Source of the DNA: Sphingomonadales bacterium 32-65-25
Lineage (GTDB): Bacteria; Pseudomonadota; Alphaproteobacteria; Sphingomonadales; Sphingomonadaceae
Length of the DNA stretch: 64,000 nucleotides
Assembly (NCBI GenBank): GCA_002280855.1
Contig: NCEU01000008.1
Coordinates: 248,001-312,000 of the forward strand
Direction of reading: 5' to 3'
The notes under the pieces are model-generated. The model ran no database searches, was not told the origin of the DNA, and saw only the letters and a program-made list of their open reading frames with translations. This document shows positions 46,711 through 54,767 of this stretch, one piece after another; within the stretch, counting starts at the first letter, position 1, and each line of letters starts with the position of its first letter. Position numbers and translations under genes: made by a program.

Positions 46711-47652
46711 ATGCCGCCCGAAAGCCGCCTGTTGACGCCCGATCCCGCCGGCATTGCCGCAGCGGCCGATGTGCTGCGTGCCGGCGGGCTGGTCGCGGTG
46801 CCAACGGAGACGGTGTACGGGCTGGCGGCGCGCGCGGATGATGGCGCGGCGGTGGCCGGCATCTATGCCGCCAAGGGCCGGCCGAGCTTCAACCCGCTGA
46901 TCGTGCACGTGGCCGATGTGGCGCAGGCGGAGACATTGGCGATCTTCTCACCGCTGGCGCACGCGTTGGCGCAGGCGTTCTGGCCGGGGCCGCTGACTCT
47001 GGTGCTGCCGCGCCGGGCGGACGCGCCGGTGGCCAGCCTGGTGACGGCAGGGCTGGAGACGATTGCGCTGCGCTGCCCGGCGCATCCGGTGATGCAGGCC
47101 CTGGTGCGAGCGGTTGGACCATTGGCGGCGCCGTCGGCCAATGCTTCGGGGCGGATTTCACCGACGCGTGCCAGCCATGTGCTGGAATCGCTGGACGTGC
47201 CGGTGATCGATGCCGGACCGTGCGCTGCGGGGGTGGAATCGACGATTGTTGCAGTGGAAGCGGGCGGGTGGCGTTTGCTGCGGCCCGGCGCGGTGGCTGT
47301 GGAGGCGATTGCGGCGGTGGCGGGCGAGCCGCTGGCTTCAGAGGCCATGCCGGCTGTGCAGGCCCCAGGCATGATGGAGTCCCACTATGCCCCGCAGCAG
47401 CCGGTGCGGCTGGCGGCGGCGACAGCGCGGCCAGACGAATTTCACATCGGCTTCGGCCCTGTGAAGGGTGATGCCACGCTGTCGGCGAGTGGCGACCTCA
47501 CCGAGGCCGCCGCACGCCTGTTCGATCTGCTGCACGTGGCACAGGCGTCAGGTCGCGCCGGCATTGCGGTCGCGCCGGTGCCGAACCACGGCCTGGGCCT
47601 TGCGATCAACGACCGACTGCAGCGGGCAGCGGCACCGCGCGCTCAGCATTGA
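46711..47652 (+). CDS. Threonylcarbamoyl-AMP synthase (Sua5/TsaC)
   Basis: A 313-residue protein making threonylcarbamoyl-AMP for the universal t6A37 tRNA modification. The YrdC domain contains GGLVAVPTETVYGLAARA, GRPSFNPLIVHV and APSANASGRISPT. The length and a C-terminal domain (AMPAVQAPGMMESHYAPQQPVRL) identify it as Sua5 rather than the short TsaC. Divergent from the acyl-CoA dehydrogenase; the overlap of longer frames there is not real coding. Confidence 0.93.
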   Translation: MPPESRLLTPDPAGIAAAADVLRAGGLVAVPTETVYGLAARADDGAAVAGIYAAKGRPSFNPLIVHVADVAQAETLAIFSPLAHALAQAFWPGPLTLVLPRRADAPVASLVTAGLETIALRCPAHPVMQALVRAVGPLAAPSANASGRISPTRASHVLESLDVPVIDAGPCAAGVESTIVAVEAGGWRLLRPGAVAVEAIAAVAGEPLASEAMPAVQAPGMMESHYAPQQPVRLAAATARPDEFHIGFGPVKGDATLSASGDLTEAAARLFDLLHVAQASGRAGIAVAPVPNHGLGLAINDRLQRAAAPRAQH

Positions 47653-47666
47653 TTGCACCAAATTTG

Positions 47667-47753
47667 GATCGTCGCCCCGTGCTTGACACGGGGCCCCGCT
47701 TCCTTGGCGCAAAAGAGAAAGCGGGGCCCCGGATCAAGTCCGGGGCGACGATC
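47667..47753. repeat. REP-like inverted repeat, copy 2
   Basis: An 87-base palindrome with outer arms GATCGTCGCCCC and GGGGCGACGATC, inner arms GGGGCCCCGCTT and AAGCGGGGCCCC-type. Its core matches the repeat at 574-660 (GTCGCCCCG, CTTGAC, CCGGATCAAGTCCGGGGCGAC). It lies between the convergent Sua5 and padR genes, the same position type as copy 1. Confidence 0.8.
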
Positions 47754-47777
47754 GCTGCAAGCTGAACCTTTTCGGTT

Positions 47778-48380
47778 CTAAAGCTTGCCGATCTTCTCTG
47801 CCGCTTCGCGCAGGATGGCAGCGATGGCCTCGGCGCGTTCGGCGCGCGATTCGGCGTCGCGGACGCTGTCGCGGGCTGCACTCCGCAGATCGTGCATGGC
47901 TTCCCGCAGCGCGTCGCGCCCGTCGTCTGCATTGCAGCGCGCCATGTCGGCCAGGCGTTGCAGTGCGTCTTTCAACTGCGTTTCCGCTTCATCCAGCGCG
48001 GCATGGCCGGCATCGGTGATGGCATAGCGGCGGCGGCCTTCCTCGCCAGCGACTTCGGCGATCAGGCCTTCATCGGCGAGCATGGCGAGCATCGGGTAGA
48101 TCATGCCCGGCGACGGCGAATAAAGGCCGGCGGACAGATTCTCGATGGCCTTGATCAGGTCGTAACCGTGGCGCGGCTCGTCCTTCAGCAGGTGGAGGAC
48201 AAGGATCTTCAAAGCTTCGGCACCAAAGCGCCGGCGGCGCGGGCGCGGGCCATCACCGCCATCACCGAATTCATCGGCAAAGCGCTGCGCAAAGGCGGCC
48301 CAGCGGCTGCCACGGCCGCCGAAACGGCCGCCGAACTCCTTGTGGAAACCATCGCGATCGAAGTGGAAACGGAAGTGCAT
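47778..48380 (-). CDS. PadR-family transcriptional regulator, YqjI-like
   Basis: A 200-residue regulator. The N-terminal 50 residues are rich in His/Gly/Arg (MHFRFHFDRDGFHKEFGGRF) and are followed by a PadR winged-helix domain (ILVLHLLKDEPRHGYDLIKAIENLSAGLYSPSPGMIYPML), which resembles E. coli YqjI, a nickel-responsive PadR protein with a His-rich extension. The remaining part is helical. The ATG at 48380 follows GGAG. A perfect palindrome upstream (48414-48425) is the likely operator, so it may repress itself and the divergent gene. Confidence 0.85.
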   Translation of the reverse strand: MHFRFHFDRDGFHKEFGGRFGGRGSRWAAFAQRFADEFGDGGDGPRPRRRRFGAEALKILVLHLLKDEPRHGYDLIKAIENLSAGLYSPSPGMIYPMLAMLADEGLIAEVAGEEGRRRYAITDAGHAALDEAETQLKDALQRLADMARCNADDGRDALREAMHDLRSAARDSVRDAESRAERAEAIAAILREAAEKIGKL

Positions 48381-48413
48381 GGGGATGACTCCGGATGGGG
48401 GTGTGGAGCGCTT

Positions 48414-48425
48414 AAGATATATCTT
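48414..48425. promoter_or_regulatory. Palindromic operator candidate for the PadR regulator
   Basis: AAGATATATCTT, a perfect 12-base palindrome, lies 33 bases upstream of the padR start and 110 bases upstream of the divergent gene start. PadR-family regulators often bind AT-rich dyads of this size. The binding is inferred from position and symmetry. Confidence 0.6.
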
Positions 48426-48534
48426 CAATGAGTGTATTGCAAGACCCACACAGTCCGGATCAGCGCATGGTTGCAAGAATTGCTATTGCGAAGCGTTCTC
48501 AATTCATCCATCCTTCCGGCCATGGAGGTGAGCG

Positions 48535-48978
48535 ATGTTTGTGCGGCATGATGAAAGCGGATCTGGTGGCGGGCCGTCGGGGCGGCCGCGCCGGGATGAT
48601 CCGGCCGGATTGACGCGGGTTCAGCGCGAAATCCTCTGGTGCCTGCGCCGGCTGGCGATGGTGCGGCCGCTGGGCAGTGCGCGCGATGCCCATGTTCATG
48701 CCCTGCTGCAGCAACGCTTTGGCGAAGCGGGTTTGGGCTTGGAACATCATCTGCGCTGCCTGATCCTGGGCCTGGCCCAGCGCGCGGTGCGGCCGATCCG
48801 GCTGCATCTGCCCTGCCATGGCGCGCTGGCCGAGGATGAGCAGCGGCTGCTGCTGGCGCTGGGCGAGAGTCGTCGCCCTGCGCGACTGGCCGCCGTGCTG
48901 GCGCCGCTGACAGGCACGCGCGGCAGCGAACTGGCACCGTTGTTTGCCGGCATTGCGGCCTTGTTGCCGGCGGAATAG
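48535..48978 (+). CDS. Hypothetical protein, DUF6628-like
   Basis: A 147-residue protein rich in Arg, Leu and Cys/His (VQREILWCLRRLAMVRPLGSARDAHVHALLQQRFG; LEHHLRCLILGLAQRAVRPIRLHLPCHGALAEDE). It has no signal peptide or clear membrane helix. The pattern resembles a short sphingomonad-specific family that I recall as DUF6628; the family name is uncertain. It is divergent from the PadR regulator and may be controlled by it. Confidence 0.7.
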   Translation: MFVRHDESGSGGGPSGRPRRDDPAGLTRVQREILWCLRRLAMVRPLGSARDAHVHALLQQRFGEAGLGLEHHLRCLILGLAQRAVRPIRLHLPCHGALAEDEQRLLLALGESRRPARLAAVLAPLTGTRGSELAPLFAGIAALLPAE

Positions 48979-49017
48979 CGCCATAAGCTTGCCCCCACTC
49001 ATCAAGGGGGAACGATC

Positions 49018-50697
49018 ATGCGCCTGTTGGCTGTTGCAGCTGTCTTGCTGGCCTCATCGGCACTTGCCAAACCGGTCGTCCTCACCAATGGCCTGATCGT
49101 CGATGGTTCGGGCGAAGCGCCTTATGCCGGCTGGCTGGCGATGGACGGGGACCGGATCACCGGCATCGGCAAGGGCGCCGCGCCTGCCAGTGTGACAGGC
49201 GGCGCCAGCGTCACCGACGTGAAGGGCCAGGCCATTTCGCCGGGCTTTGTGAACATGCTGAGTTGGGCCACCGAAAGCCTGCTGATCGACGGCCGCGCAC
49301 AGAGTGACATCCGCCAGGGCGTGACGCTGGAAATCATGGGTGAAGGCACGTCAATGGGCCCGCTCAACCCGGAGATGAAGCGGCTGAGCGCGCTCCGGCA
49401 GGACGATATCAAATACAAGATCAGCTGGACGACGCTGGGCGAGTATCTGGCCACGCTGGAGAAGAAGGGCATCGCGCCCAATGTTGCCAGCTTCGTGGGC
49501 CACACCACGGTGCGCGTGCATGAAGTGGGCGAAAGCGATGTTGATCCGACGCCGGAGCAACTGGCGCGCATGCAGGGGCTGGTGCGCGCGGCGATGAACG
49601 AAGGCGCGCTGGGGCTGGGCACGTCGATGATCTATGCGCCGGCTGCCTATGCCGAAACGCCGGAGCTCGTGGCGCTGGCCAAGGCGAGCGCGGCCTGTGG
49701 CGGCATGTATATCAGCCACATGCGTTCGGAAGGCGACCGGATCGAACAGGCGGTGGATGAACTGATCACCATCGCGCGCGAGAGCGGCGGCCCGGCGGAA
49801 ATCTGGCATATGAAAATGTCGGGCCGGAAGAACTGGGGCAAGCTCGATACGATCCTCGGCAAGATCGAGGCGGCGCGGGCTCAGGGCATCCGCATCACGG
49901 CGAACATGTACAACTACACCGCCGGTGCCACCGGGCTGGATGCGGCGATGCCGATCTGGGTGCAATCGGGCGGGCTGGAGAAGTGGATCGAGCGGCTGAA
50001 GGATCCGGCCCTGCGTGCCCGGGTGAAGGCCGAGATGATGGACGAGAATGCCGATTGGGAAAATCTCGCCAAGCGCGCCGGCAATCCGGAAAATGTGCTG
50101 CTGCTCGGCTTCAAGAACCCCAAGCTGAAGCCGCTCACCGGCAAGACGCTGGGCGAGGTATCGCGCATGCGGGGCACCAGCCCGGAGGATACCGCCATCG
50201 ATCTGGTGATCGAGGATGGCAGCCGTGTGGGCACGGCCTATTTCCTGATGGATGAGGCCAATGTGAAGCGGCAGACAGCGCTGCCGTGGATGAGCTTTGG
50301 ATCGGATGCGGGTGCGCCCAGTGCCGAGGGCGTGTTCCTGCTGAGCCAGGATCACCCGCGTGCCTATGGCAATGTCGCGCGATTGCTTGGCAAATATGTG
50401 CGCGAGGAAAAGACGACGACATTGCAGGATGCGGTGCGGCGGCTGAGCCACCTGCCGGTGACCAACATGGGGATCAAGGAACGGGGCCTGCTGAAGCCGG
50501 GCTATTTCGCTGATGTCGTGGTGTTCGATCCGGCCACCATCACCGATCACGCGACGTTTGCGAAGCCGGCGCAATATGCCACCGGCGTGTCCACTGTGTT
50601 CGTCAACGGCGTACAGGTGCTGAAGGATGGCGAACCGACCGGGGCGGCGGCGGGGCGGTTCGTGAAAGGACCGGGTGTCGGGAAATGTCCCGCCTGA
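49018..50697 (+). CDS. N-acyl-D-amino-acid deacylase-like amidohydrolase
   Basis: A 559-residue exported protein: signal peptide MRLLAVAAVLLASSALA, then an amidohydrolase domain related to D-aminoacylase. The first strand reads PGFVNMLSWATESLLIDG, lacking the usual HxH of this superfamily, and EIMGEGTS replaces the common Cys-containing loop. Later ligands remain (ISHMRSEGD, WHMKMSG, and FGSDAGA near residue 430). This subfamily may use a single metal. It would act in the periplasm on N-acylated amino acids or dipeptides, but substrate is unproven. Confidence 0.85.
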   Translation: MRLLAVAAVLLASSALAKPVVLTNGLIVDGSGEAPYAGWLAMDGDRITGIGKGAAPASVTGGASVTDVKGQAISPGFVNMLSWATESLLIDGRAQSDIRQGVTLEIMGEGTSMGPLNPEMKRLSALRQDDIKYKISWTTLGEYLATLEKKGIAPNVASFVGHTTVRVHEVGESDVDPTPEQLARMQGLVRAAMNEGALGLGTSMIYAPAAYAETPELVALAKASAACGGMYISHMRSEGDRIEQAVDELITIARESGGPAEIWHMKMSGRKNWGKLDTILGKIEAARAQGIRITANMYNYTAGATGLDAAMPIWVQSGGLEKWIERLKDPALRARVKAEMMDENADWENLAKRAGNPENVLLLGFKNPKLKPLTGKTLGEVSRMRGTSPEDTAIDLVIEDGSRVGTAYFLMDEANVKRQTALPWMSFGSDAGAPSAEGVFLLSQDHPRAYGNVARLLGKYVREEKTTTLQDAVRRLSHLPVTNMGIKERGLLKPGYFADVVVFDPATITDHATFAKPAQYATGVSTVFVNGVQVLKDGEPTGAAAGRFVKGPGVGKCPA

Positions 50698-51729
50698 TCA
50701 ACCGTCCGCGCGGACGATTTCCACCACGATGTCACCGGCTTCCAGCCGCTGGGCCGCCGCGTCAAACCAGCCGATGGGCTTGCCGGCGCGGATGATGCGC
50801 ACGCCCATGCCGGTGCTGAGCGACGACAGCGGCTGGCCCACTTCATCCGCCCGTACAGCCCGTTCGCACAGCGCGACGCGGCCCCGCGCGGCGGCCAGAT
50901 CCGTGATGTAATCAACGGCGTGGCCGTTAGTGGCGGCGCGGGCCAGCAATTGCCCACCCAGCAGCACCGGATTGATGATGGCATCGGCTCCGGCCTGGTG
51001 CAGCAGATCGGCATTTTCGGCGGCGCGCACGGAAACGCTGATGCGGGCAGCGGGAGCCAGCCTCCGGGCCGAAAGCACGATCAGGGCGGCGGCATCGTCG
51101 CGGCTGGGCGCCACGATCACCCGGGCGGCCCGCGCAATGCAGGCGGCTTCCAGCACTTCATCATGGCTGGCATCCCCCGCGATGCCGATCACGCCTTGCG
51201 CGCAGGCGGCTTCGATGCGGGTGGCATCCTTGTCCACCACCACGATCTGGCTGCACGGCAGGCCTTGCGCGATCAGTTCCTACACGGCGGAAGCGCCGCC
51301 GGTGCCATAGCCGCACACCACCACATGGCCATTCAGTTTGCGTTGCGTCATGCGCGTTCTCACCTGTTGCCAGCCGCGTTCGAAGAAAAAGCCATAGGCC
51401 GTGCCAAGGAAGATCAGCCAGACAAACAGCCGGATTGGCGTCACCACGAAGGTGTCGAACATCCGCGCCGCATCGCTGGCCGGCACGATATCACCATAAC
51501 CTACTGTGGTGACGGTGATGGCGGTGAAATAGACCACATCGGAAAAGCTGATGTGGCCATCGATATTGTCTTTCAGGCCTTCGCGTTCCCACCAGTGGCC
51601 GCCCACCGCCAGCGCAAACAGCGCCAGCACCAGCACCACGCGCAGGGCCAGCGTGGTGCCAACGCCCAGCCGCGCCGGCAGGCGGAGCAGGGGGCCGCCA
51701 TCGCGGGTGCGGGGCGGCGCCGCGGTCAT
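50698..51729 (-). pseudogene. Two-helix potassium channel with TrkA-N domain, interrupted by an in-frame amber codon
   Basis: One reading frame of about 343 codons. The N-terminal part has two membrane helices with the selectivity filter TTVGYGDI at about residue 75, then a TrkA-N RCK domain beginning NGHVVVCGYGTGGASAV. At 51280-51282 (minus strand) a TAG interrupts the Rossmann fold. The same frame then continues ELIAQGLPCSQIVVVDKD through the rest of the RCK and a TrkA-C domain to 50700. The ATG at 51729 overlaps the preceding stop as ATGA. Either a nonsense mutation has inactivated the regulator part, the TAG is read through, or the base is a sequencing error. If real, the first part may still form a pore. 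Confidence 0.85.
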
Positions 51730-52784
51730 TGGCTGCGCGCCAGCAGCGCCTTCAACTCGCCTTCCCAGAAGATGCTCCACGTGTGCGTGCTGTGGCCGCG
51801 CGTTTCCGTGCTTTCGGGGATGAGCACATAGCGGGCCTGCGGCATCGCCCGCACATGGCGTTCAGGTTCGCCCACGCCGGGTGGATTGATGAAATCATCG
51901 GCGCTGTTCACCCAGGTGACGGGCACGGTGATGCGGGCCAGATGGGGGGCCGGGTTGTAGTTGCGGCTGGCCTCCAGCTGATAAATGCGATCATTGGCGT
52001 CGGCACTGCTGGCAAGGCCCGCTGCCATCGCGCGTTCGGCCAGTGCATCGGAACTGGCGCGATCGGGCGTATCGGCCTGCATGCGCACCGGGGCGGAACT
52101 GGCCATCGCCTGCAACGCCACGCCCACGCGCATGCCATTCAAGGGCGGCTTGGTGAAATTGCCGCCCTGCCAATCGGGATCGGCCTTGATCGCCTGGATC
52201 GCCATCGCCCGCCACATGCGGTTGCGCCCCGCCAGTTCGATCACGTTGCAGGCCAGCGGCATGATCGCGGCAGCGCGGCCAGGCAGATCGGTGCCGAACT
52301 GGAAGCCCATCATGCAGCCCATCGATGTGCCCATCAGCAGCCGCAATTGCTTCACGCCCAGATGATCGAGCAACTGCCCCTGCGCGCGCACCATGTCGCC
52401 ATAATCATAGGCGGGGAACGCCATTTTCAGGCCGTCGCTGGGCTTCGACGATCCGCCGTGGCCGATGGCATCGGGCAGGATGATGAAATACTTCCCGGCA
52501 TCCAGCGTGCCGCCCGGTTCGAACAGGCGAGCGAACTGCGGCACCAGGAACTGCGCGCCAGTGCCGCCGGTGCCGTGGCCCACCATCACCGCGTTGATGA
52601 TCTCGCCCTTGGCGTTGCGGATCGGCGTGCCGATGGTGCGGTAATGCTGCTTCACCTGCGGCAGGGTCTTGCCGTCGGAAAAGCGGAAATTCGGCGCGGT
52701 GAAATCGGCTTCGGTGACCGCGGGCGCAGCAGCGGCACTGGTTGCGGCGATCAGGGCGGCGAGCGCGAGTGTGCGGACGATCAT
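51726..52784 (-). CDS. Exported alpha/beta hydrolase, homoserine O-acetyltransferase (MetX)-like
   Basis: A 352-residue alpha/beta hydrolase with signal peptide (MIVRTLALAALIAATSAAAA). The nucleophile elbow is MGTSMGCMMGFQ, the acid is in WVNSADDFINP and the catalytic His is in RGHSTHTW. The overall pattern matches the MetX family, but the signal peptide is not expected for methionine synthesis, so it probably acts as an exported esterase or acyltransferase of unknown substrate. It overlaps the channel gene by four bases (ATGA) and is likely co-transcribed. Confidence 0.85.
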   Translation of the reverse strand: MIVRTLALAALIAATSAAAAPAVTEADFTAPNFRFSDGKTLPQVKQHYRTIGTPIRNAKGEIINAVMVGHGTGGTGAQFLVPQFARLFEPGGTLDAGKYFIILPDAIGHGGSSKPSDGLKMAFPAYDYGDMVRAQGQLLDHLGVKQLRLLMGTSMGCMMGFQFGTDLPGRAAAIMPLACNVIELAGRNRMWRAMAIQAIKADPDWQGGNFTKPPLNGMRVGVALQAMASSAPVRMQADTPDRASSDALAERAMAAGLASSADANDRIYQLEASRNYNPAPHLARITVPVTWVNSADDFINPPGVGEPERHVRAMPQARYVLIPESTETRGHSTHTWSIFWEGELKALLARSQ

Positions 52785-53124
52785 GGTGATGGGCTCCCCA
52801 GTTGCAGTTTGCAGGCGACATTGCCGGGGTGGGGGCGGAGTGCAATGGATTTTGTGAGGCGCGCGCGCATGAACGGATGGCGCGGCTTGCGTCACCGGGG
52901 CGGGTTGAGGGGCTTCGTAAGCCGGCAAATTTGCCGAATTCTCCTGCGGCCAGCCCTGCTTCATTGGCGCGCGCCTGCGTGAGTGACGCTTCACGATTTT
53001 CAGTACAACAATGCGGGTGCGTGTGCGCAGGCACAAAGCACAATAGACCGCAAAACAAAAAAACACGGCGGGGCCTATGGCCCCGCCGTGCGTCTGTAGC
53101 AACACTCAAGCTCAGTAATTACAT
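52785..53124. other. Intergenic region at the edge of the cassette array
   Basis: About 340 bases without a supportable gene. From 52986 onward the sequence repeats at 53766 (cassette unit 2), including GCGCAGGCACAAAGCACA and the terminator at 53052-53090. The bases before 52986 do not share the repeat, so this marks one end of the tandem array. Confidence 0.7.
53052..53090 (-). terminator. Terminator of cassette 1
   Basis: A perfect 12-base-pair stem, CACGGCGGGGCC and its complement, with loop TAT (53064-53090), followed on the minus strand by a T-rich run. It is 35 bases beyond the stop of the first small exported protein gene. The same element occurs in the two other cassettes. Confidence 0.92.
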
Positions 53125-53469
53125 TTACTTGCAAGCCAGGGTTACAATGACATTTACTGAGGCCTTCTGGGAACCGTTCAAAACGCAGCTCATGCCCACG
53201 GTCAGCTTGCTTGGGTCAACCGCAATGCCGGCCACCGTTGCGCCCTTATAGGTGCCTTTGGGGCCCGGGCTAAATTGCCACACCTTCCCGTCTGCAAGTG
53301 TCACTTTGGGCGTTGGCTTGGCACTGACGGCCGTAAGGGTCACGGCCCGATCGATAGCTGGTCCAGGTTTCGAAACAGGAATCTGAGATTGCTCGGGCTT
53401 ATCCTGCGCCGAAGCAGCCTGAGCGATGATAACGACAGAGACTGCCGCGAAATAAGCAAATTTCTTCAT
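53125..53469 (-). CDS. Small exported protein, cassette copy 1
   Basis: A 114-residue protein with signal peptide (MKKFAYFAAVSVVIIAQAASA). The mature part is beta-rich (VTLTAVSAKPTPKVTLADGKVWQF) and ends with a pair of cysteines (GMSCVLNG and TLACK) likely to form a disulfide. I recognise no family. Paralogue of the gene at 53905-54237, within a tandem repeat. It has its own leader and terminator. Its base composition is more AT-rich upstream than the chromosome around it. Confidence 0.8.
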   Translation of the reverse strand: MKKFAYFAAVSVVIIAQAASAQDKPEQSQIPVSKPGPAIDRAVTLTAVSAKPTPKVTLADGKVWQFSPGPKGTYKGATVAGIAVDPSKLTVGMSCVLNGSQKASVNVIVTLACK

Positions 53470-53573
53470 GGAAACCCAATCTTCCGGTTTTTGATCGAAT
53501 TAACGTGAACATTTTAACCAAATAAATACCTAAAAGGTCCACTTTTCATTTGATAATCGATGATGAATTATGT

Positions 53574-53729
53574 GTCTACGGCGCTTACGACTATTCACAA
53601 GTAAGCCCTCTTTTTACGGACGCCCATCACAGAGGCTTGGCATGACGGCGAATGCCACTCAGGATGGCGCGGCCGATCTGGCCGCTGTGCGGACTAGCAG
53701 ATCCCGGCGAGAGCCGCCTTCGCCCTGCC
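53574..53729. repeat. Conserved intergenic core, copy A
   Basis: About 156 bases from GTCTAC to CCTTCGCCCTGCC, including TACGGACGCCCATCACAG and GCAGATCCCGGCGAGAGCC. Copies B (54342-54496) and C (56149-56304) have the same order and near-identical blocks. Each precedes a minus-strand gene that encodes an exported protein. Confidence 0.85.
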
Positions 53730-53831
53730 CCGCGCGCGGCCTGCTTTTGCACCGCCGTGCACAACACGCTTCACGATTGTCGGGCAAACAATGCGGGTGC
53801 GTGTGCGCAGGCACAAAGCACAACAGACCGC

Positions 53832-53870
53832 AAAACAGAAAAACACGGCGGGGCCTATGGCCCCGCCGTG
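53832..53870 (-). terminator. Terminator of cassette 2
   Basis: The same 12-base-pair stem with TAT loop (53844-53870) as in cassette 1, 34 bases beyond the stop of the second small exported protein gene. Confidence 0.92.
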
Positions 53871-53904
53871 CGTCTGTAGCAACATTCAAGCTCAGTAATT
53901 ATGT

Positions 53905-54237
53905 TTACTTGCAAGCCAGAGTTTCGATGGCATTTACCAAGGGCGTCCGGGTACCCTTCAAAACGCAGCTCATGCCCACGGTCAGCTTGCTTGGGGCAAC
54001 CGCAACGCCGGCCACCGTTGCGCCTTTGAGGCTCGGGAGAAAGCGCCAGACCTTCCCGTCTGCAAGCGTCACTGTGGCCGTTGGCTTCGCACTGACGGCC
54101 GTAATGGTCACGGCCTGACCGGCAACTGGTCCATATTTCGAACCAGGAATCTGAGATGGAATGGGTTTATTCTGGGCCGAAGCAGCCTGAGCGATAAGAA
54201 CGACAGAGACTGCCGCGAAATAAGCAAATTTCTTCAT
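53905..54237 (-). CDS. Small exported protein, cassette copy 2
   Basis: A 110-residue paralogue of the 53125-53469 protein: an almost identical signal peptide, then VTITAVSAKPTATVTLADGKVWRF and the same terminal cysteine pair (MSCVLKG, TLACK). A four-residue block (YKGA region) is absent relative to copy 1. It has no recognised family. Both copies keep intact frames and start context, which suggests selection rather than decay. Confidence 0.8.
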   Translation of the reverse strand: MKKFAYFAAVSVVLIAQAASAQNKPIPSQIPGSKYGPVAGQAVTITAVSAKPTATVTLADGKVWRFLPSLKGATVAGVAVAPSKLTVGMSCVLKGTRTPLVNAIETLACK

Positions 54238-54341
54238 GGAAACCCAATCTTCTAGTTTTTGAACGAATTACCGTGAACGTTTTAACTAAATAAATACTTA
54301 AGAGGTCCACTATTCATTTGATAATCGATGATGAATTGTGT

Positions 54342-54496
54342 GTCTACGCTGCTTACGACTATGCACAAATAAGCCCCTTTTTTACGGACGCCTATCATGG
54401 AGCCTTTGCATGACGGCGAAGGCCCCCAGGATGGCGCGGCCGAACTGGCCGCTGTGCGGACTAGCAGATCCCGGCGAGAGCCGCCTTCGCCCCGCC
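54342..54496. repeat. Conserved intergenic core, copy B
   Basis: It matches copy A over its whole length, e.g. GCTTACGACTAT, TTTTTTACGGACGCC, GCGGACTAGCAGATCCCGG. It lies upstream of the cassette 2 gene. Confidence 0.85.
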
Positions 54497-54595
54497 GTGC
54501 GGCCTGCTTTTGCACCGCCGTGCATAACTCGCTTCACGATTGTCGGTAAAACACTGCGGTGCGTGCGCGCAGGCGCAAAGCAAATTAGGCATCCT

Positions 54596-54634
54596 AAAAA
54601 CAAGAAACACCGCGGGGCCATCGGCCCCGCGGTG
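54596..54634 (-). terminator. Terminator downstream of the large exported protein gene
   Basis: A perfect 12-base-pair stem (CACCGCGGGGCC / GGCCCCGCGGTG) with loop ATC, followed by T-rich minus-strand sequence. It is related in form to the terminators of cassettes 1 and 2. Confidence 0.85.
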
Positions 54635-54767
54635 CAACTGTTTCCCGGCAGTGTTGAAAATCCCGGGGAATGATCAACCAAAAGTGGGTGCTGGATCCTT
54701 GCGACCCGCCGCGGCATTGAACGCCGCCAGCAAGGTCACAGAGACCAGGCCGCACCCAGTGGTCAAA

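Larger units (their letters stand above)
53470..53904. other. Intergenic module between cassettes 1 and 2
   Basis: This 435-base stretch holds, in minus-strand order, the terminator of cassette 2 (53844-53870), the conserved core (53574-53729) and the AT-rich leader of cassette 1. The leader contains TAAATA and GTTAAAATG segments that could serve as promoter elements. The core is shared with 54342-54496 and 56149-56304. Confidence 0.75.
52986..54640. repeat. Tandem cassette repeat: two full units plus a partial third
   Basis: Unit 1 (52986-53765, 780 bases) and unit 2 (53766-54528, 763 bases) are closely similar along their whole length. Each contains, on the minus strand, an intergenic module, an AT-rich leader, a small exported protein gene and a terminator. 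A third copy of the terminator end begins at 54529. The shared edge is CGCTTCACGATT. The coding parts differ mainly by scattered substitutions and small indels. Confidence 0.9.
54238..54767. other. Intergenic module between cassette 2 and the large exported protein gene
   Basis: A 530-base stretch. It contains the AT-rich leader of cassette 2, conserved core copy B (54342-54496), the start of the third repeat (54529), and a terminator with stem CACCGCGGGGCC (54608-54634) for the large exported protein gene. The segment 54640-54767 has nothing recognisable. Confidence 0.75.

Noticed and set aside
53500..53530. A CtrA-type site (TTAA-N7-TTAA) in the cassette leaders
   Set aside because: The two TTAA tetramers in the leaders are ten bases apart, not seven, so the match to the CtrA consensus fails.
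54282..54515. A small open frame (77 codons) within the intergenic module of cassette 2
   Set aside because: It runs through repeated intergenic sequence whose frame is not kept in the other copies.
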